From positions 1 through 6,533 of the forward strand of contig CAJOQS010000031.1 of the NCBI GenBank assembly GCA_905236925.1: a DNA stretch of 6,533 nucleotides, written 5' to 3'. Of this stretch, positions 6,454 through 6,533 are shown in pieces. Position 1 is the stretch's first letter, and every line of letters starts with the position of its first letter. The position numbers were made by a program, and so were the translations under genes. This DNA is from an uncultured Lachnospiraceae bacterium (GTDB taxonomy: Bacteria; Bacillota; Clostridia; Lachnospirales; Lachnospiraceae). The notes below the pieces were generated by a model. It saw only the letters and a list, made by a program, of their open reading frames with translations. It was not told where the DNA came from and ran no database searches.

Positions 6454-6533
6454 GAATCCGCCGCCTGTCCCGCGCTTGATTTTTCGCCGTTTTGGAGATA
6501 TCATTAACTGAGTATCATCACAAATAATGAATC

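Noticed and set aside
6403..6504. N-terminal extension of the hydrolase frame to 6504
   Set aside because: It has no ribosome site at 6504, contains a good promoter and the ribosome site for 6402, and would place basic, unstructured residues before a clear membrane anchor.

Overview
All six gene calls in this window lie on the minus strand, so transcription runs from high to low coordinates. Shine-Dalgarno sites resembling GGAGG, tight gene packing, moderate GC and the protein families all point to a Bacillota (Clostridia) genome, probably Lachnospiraceae-like. That is an inference from style, as there is no rRNA or marker gene here.

Reading in the direction of transcription, the right end (6533 to 5485) holds a monocistronic unit. 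It has a sigma-A-type promoter (6425-6453) and a gene for a membrane-anchored alpha/beta hydrolase (start 6402, not the longer open frame to 6504). A strong intrinsic terminator follows, whose stem and loop include the last codons and the stop codon. The T-tract of that terminator runs almost straight into the next promoter (-35 TTGACT, 17-bp spacer, -10 GATAAT). Just downstream lies a perfect 7-bp inverted repeat with a 4-bp centre (5405-5422), in the leader of a TetR-family regulator gene. It is the best candidate for an autoregulatory operator.

From there the genes form a compact operon: tetR (4762-5388), an FGGY carbohydrate kinase (3136-4728), a class II aldolase with an extra C-terminal region (2131-3123), a GtrA-family membrane protein (1659-2117) and a glutamate-1-semialdehyde-aminomutase-like PLP enzyme (173-1666). 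The gaps are 33, 12 and 13 bases, then an 8-base overlap. A 127-base intergenic region follows, with a stable UUCG-loop hairpin that lacks a T-tract. The left edge then carries the first 15 codons of a further gene whose N-terminus looks like a signal peptide.

The kinase and aldolase suggest the usual ketose or deoxy-ketose route: phosphorylation, then retro-aldol cleavage to dihydroxyacetone phosphate plus a short aldehyde. What is unusual is the company. There is no sugar isomerase in view, the local regulator is TetR-type, a GtrA protein sits in the middle, and a class III aminotransferase-fold enzyme is translationally coupled to it. The simplest hypothesis is catabolism of an amino-containing or otherwise modified sugar or polyol, in which the PLP enzyme removes or moves an amino group or processes the aldehyde product. 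The truncated left-edge gene may be a secreted or lipoprotein component such as a binding protein. The substrate cannot be read from the sequence.
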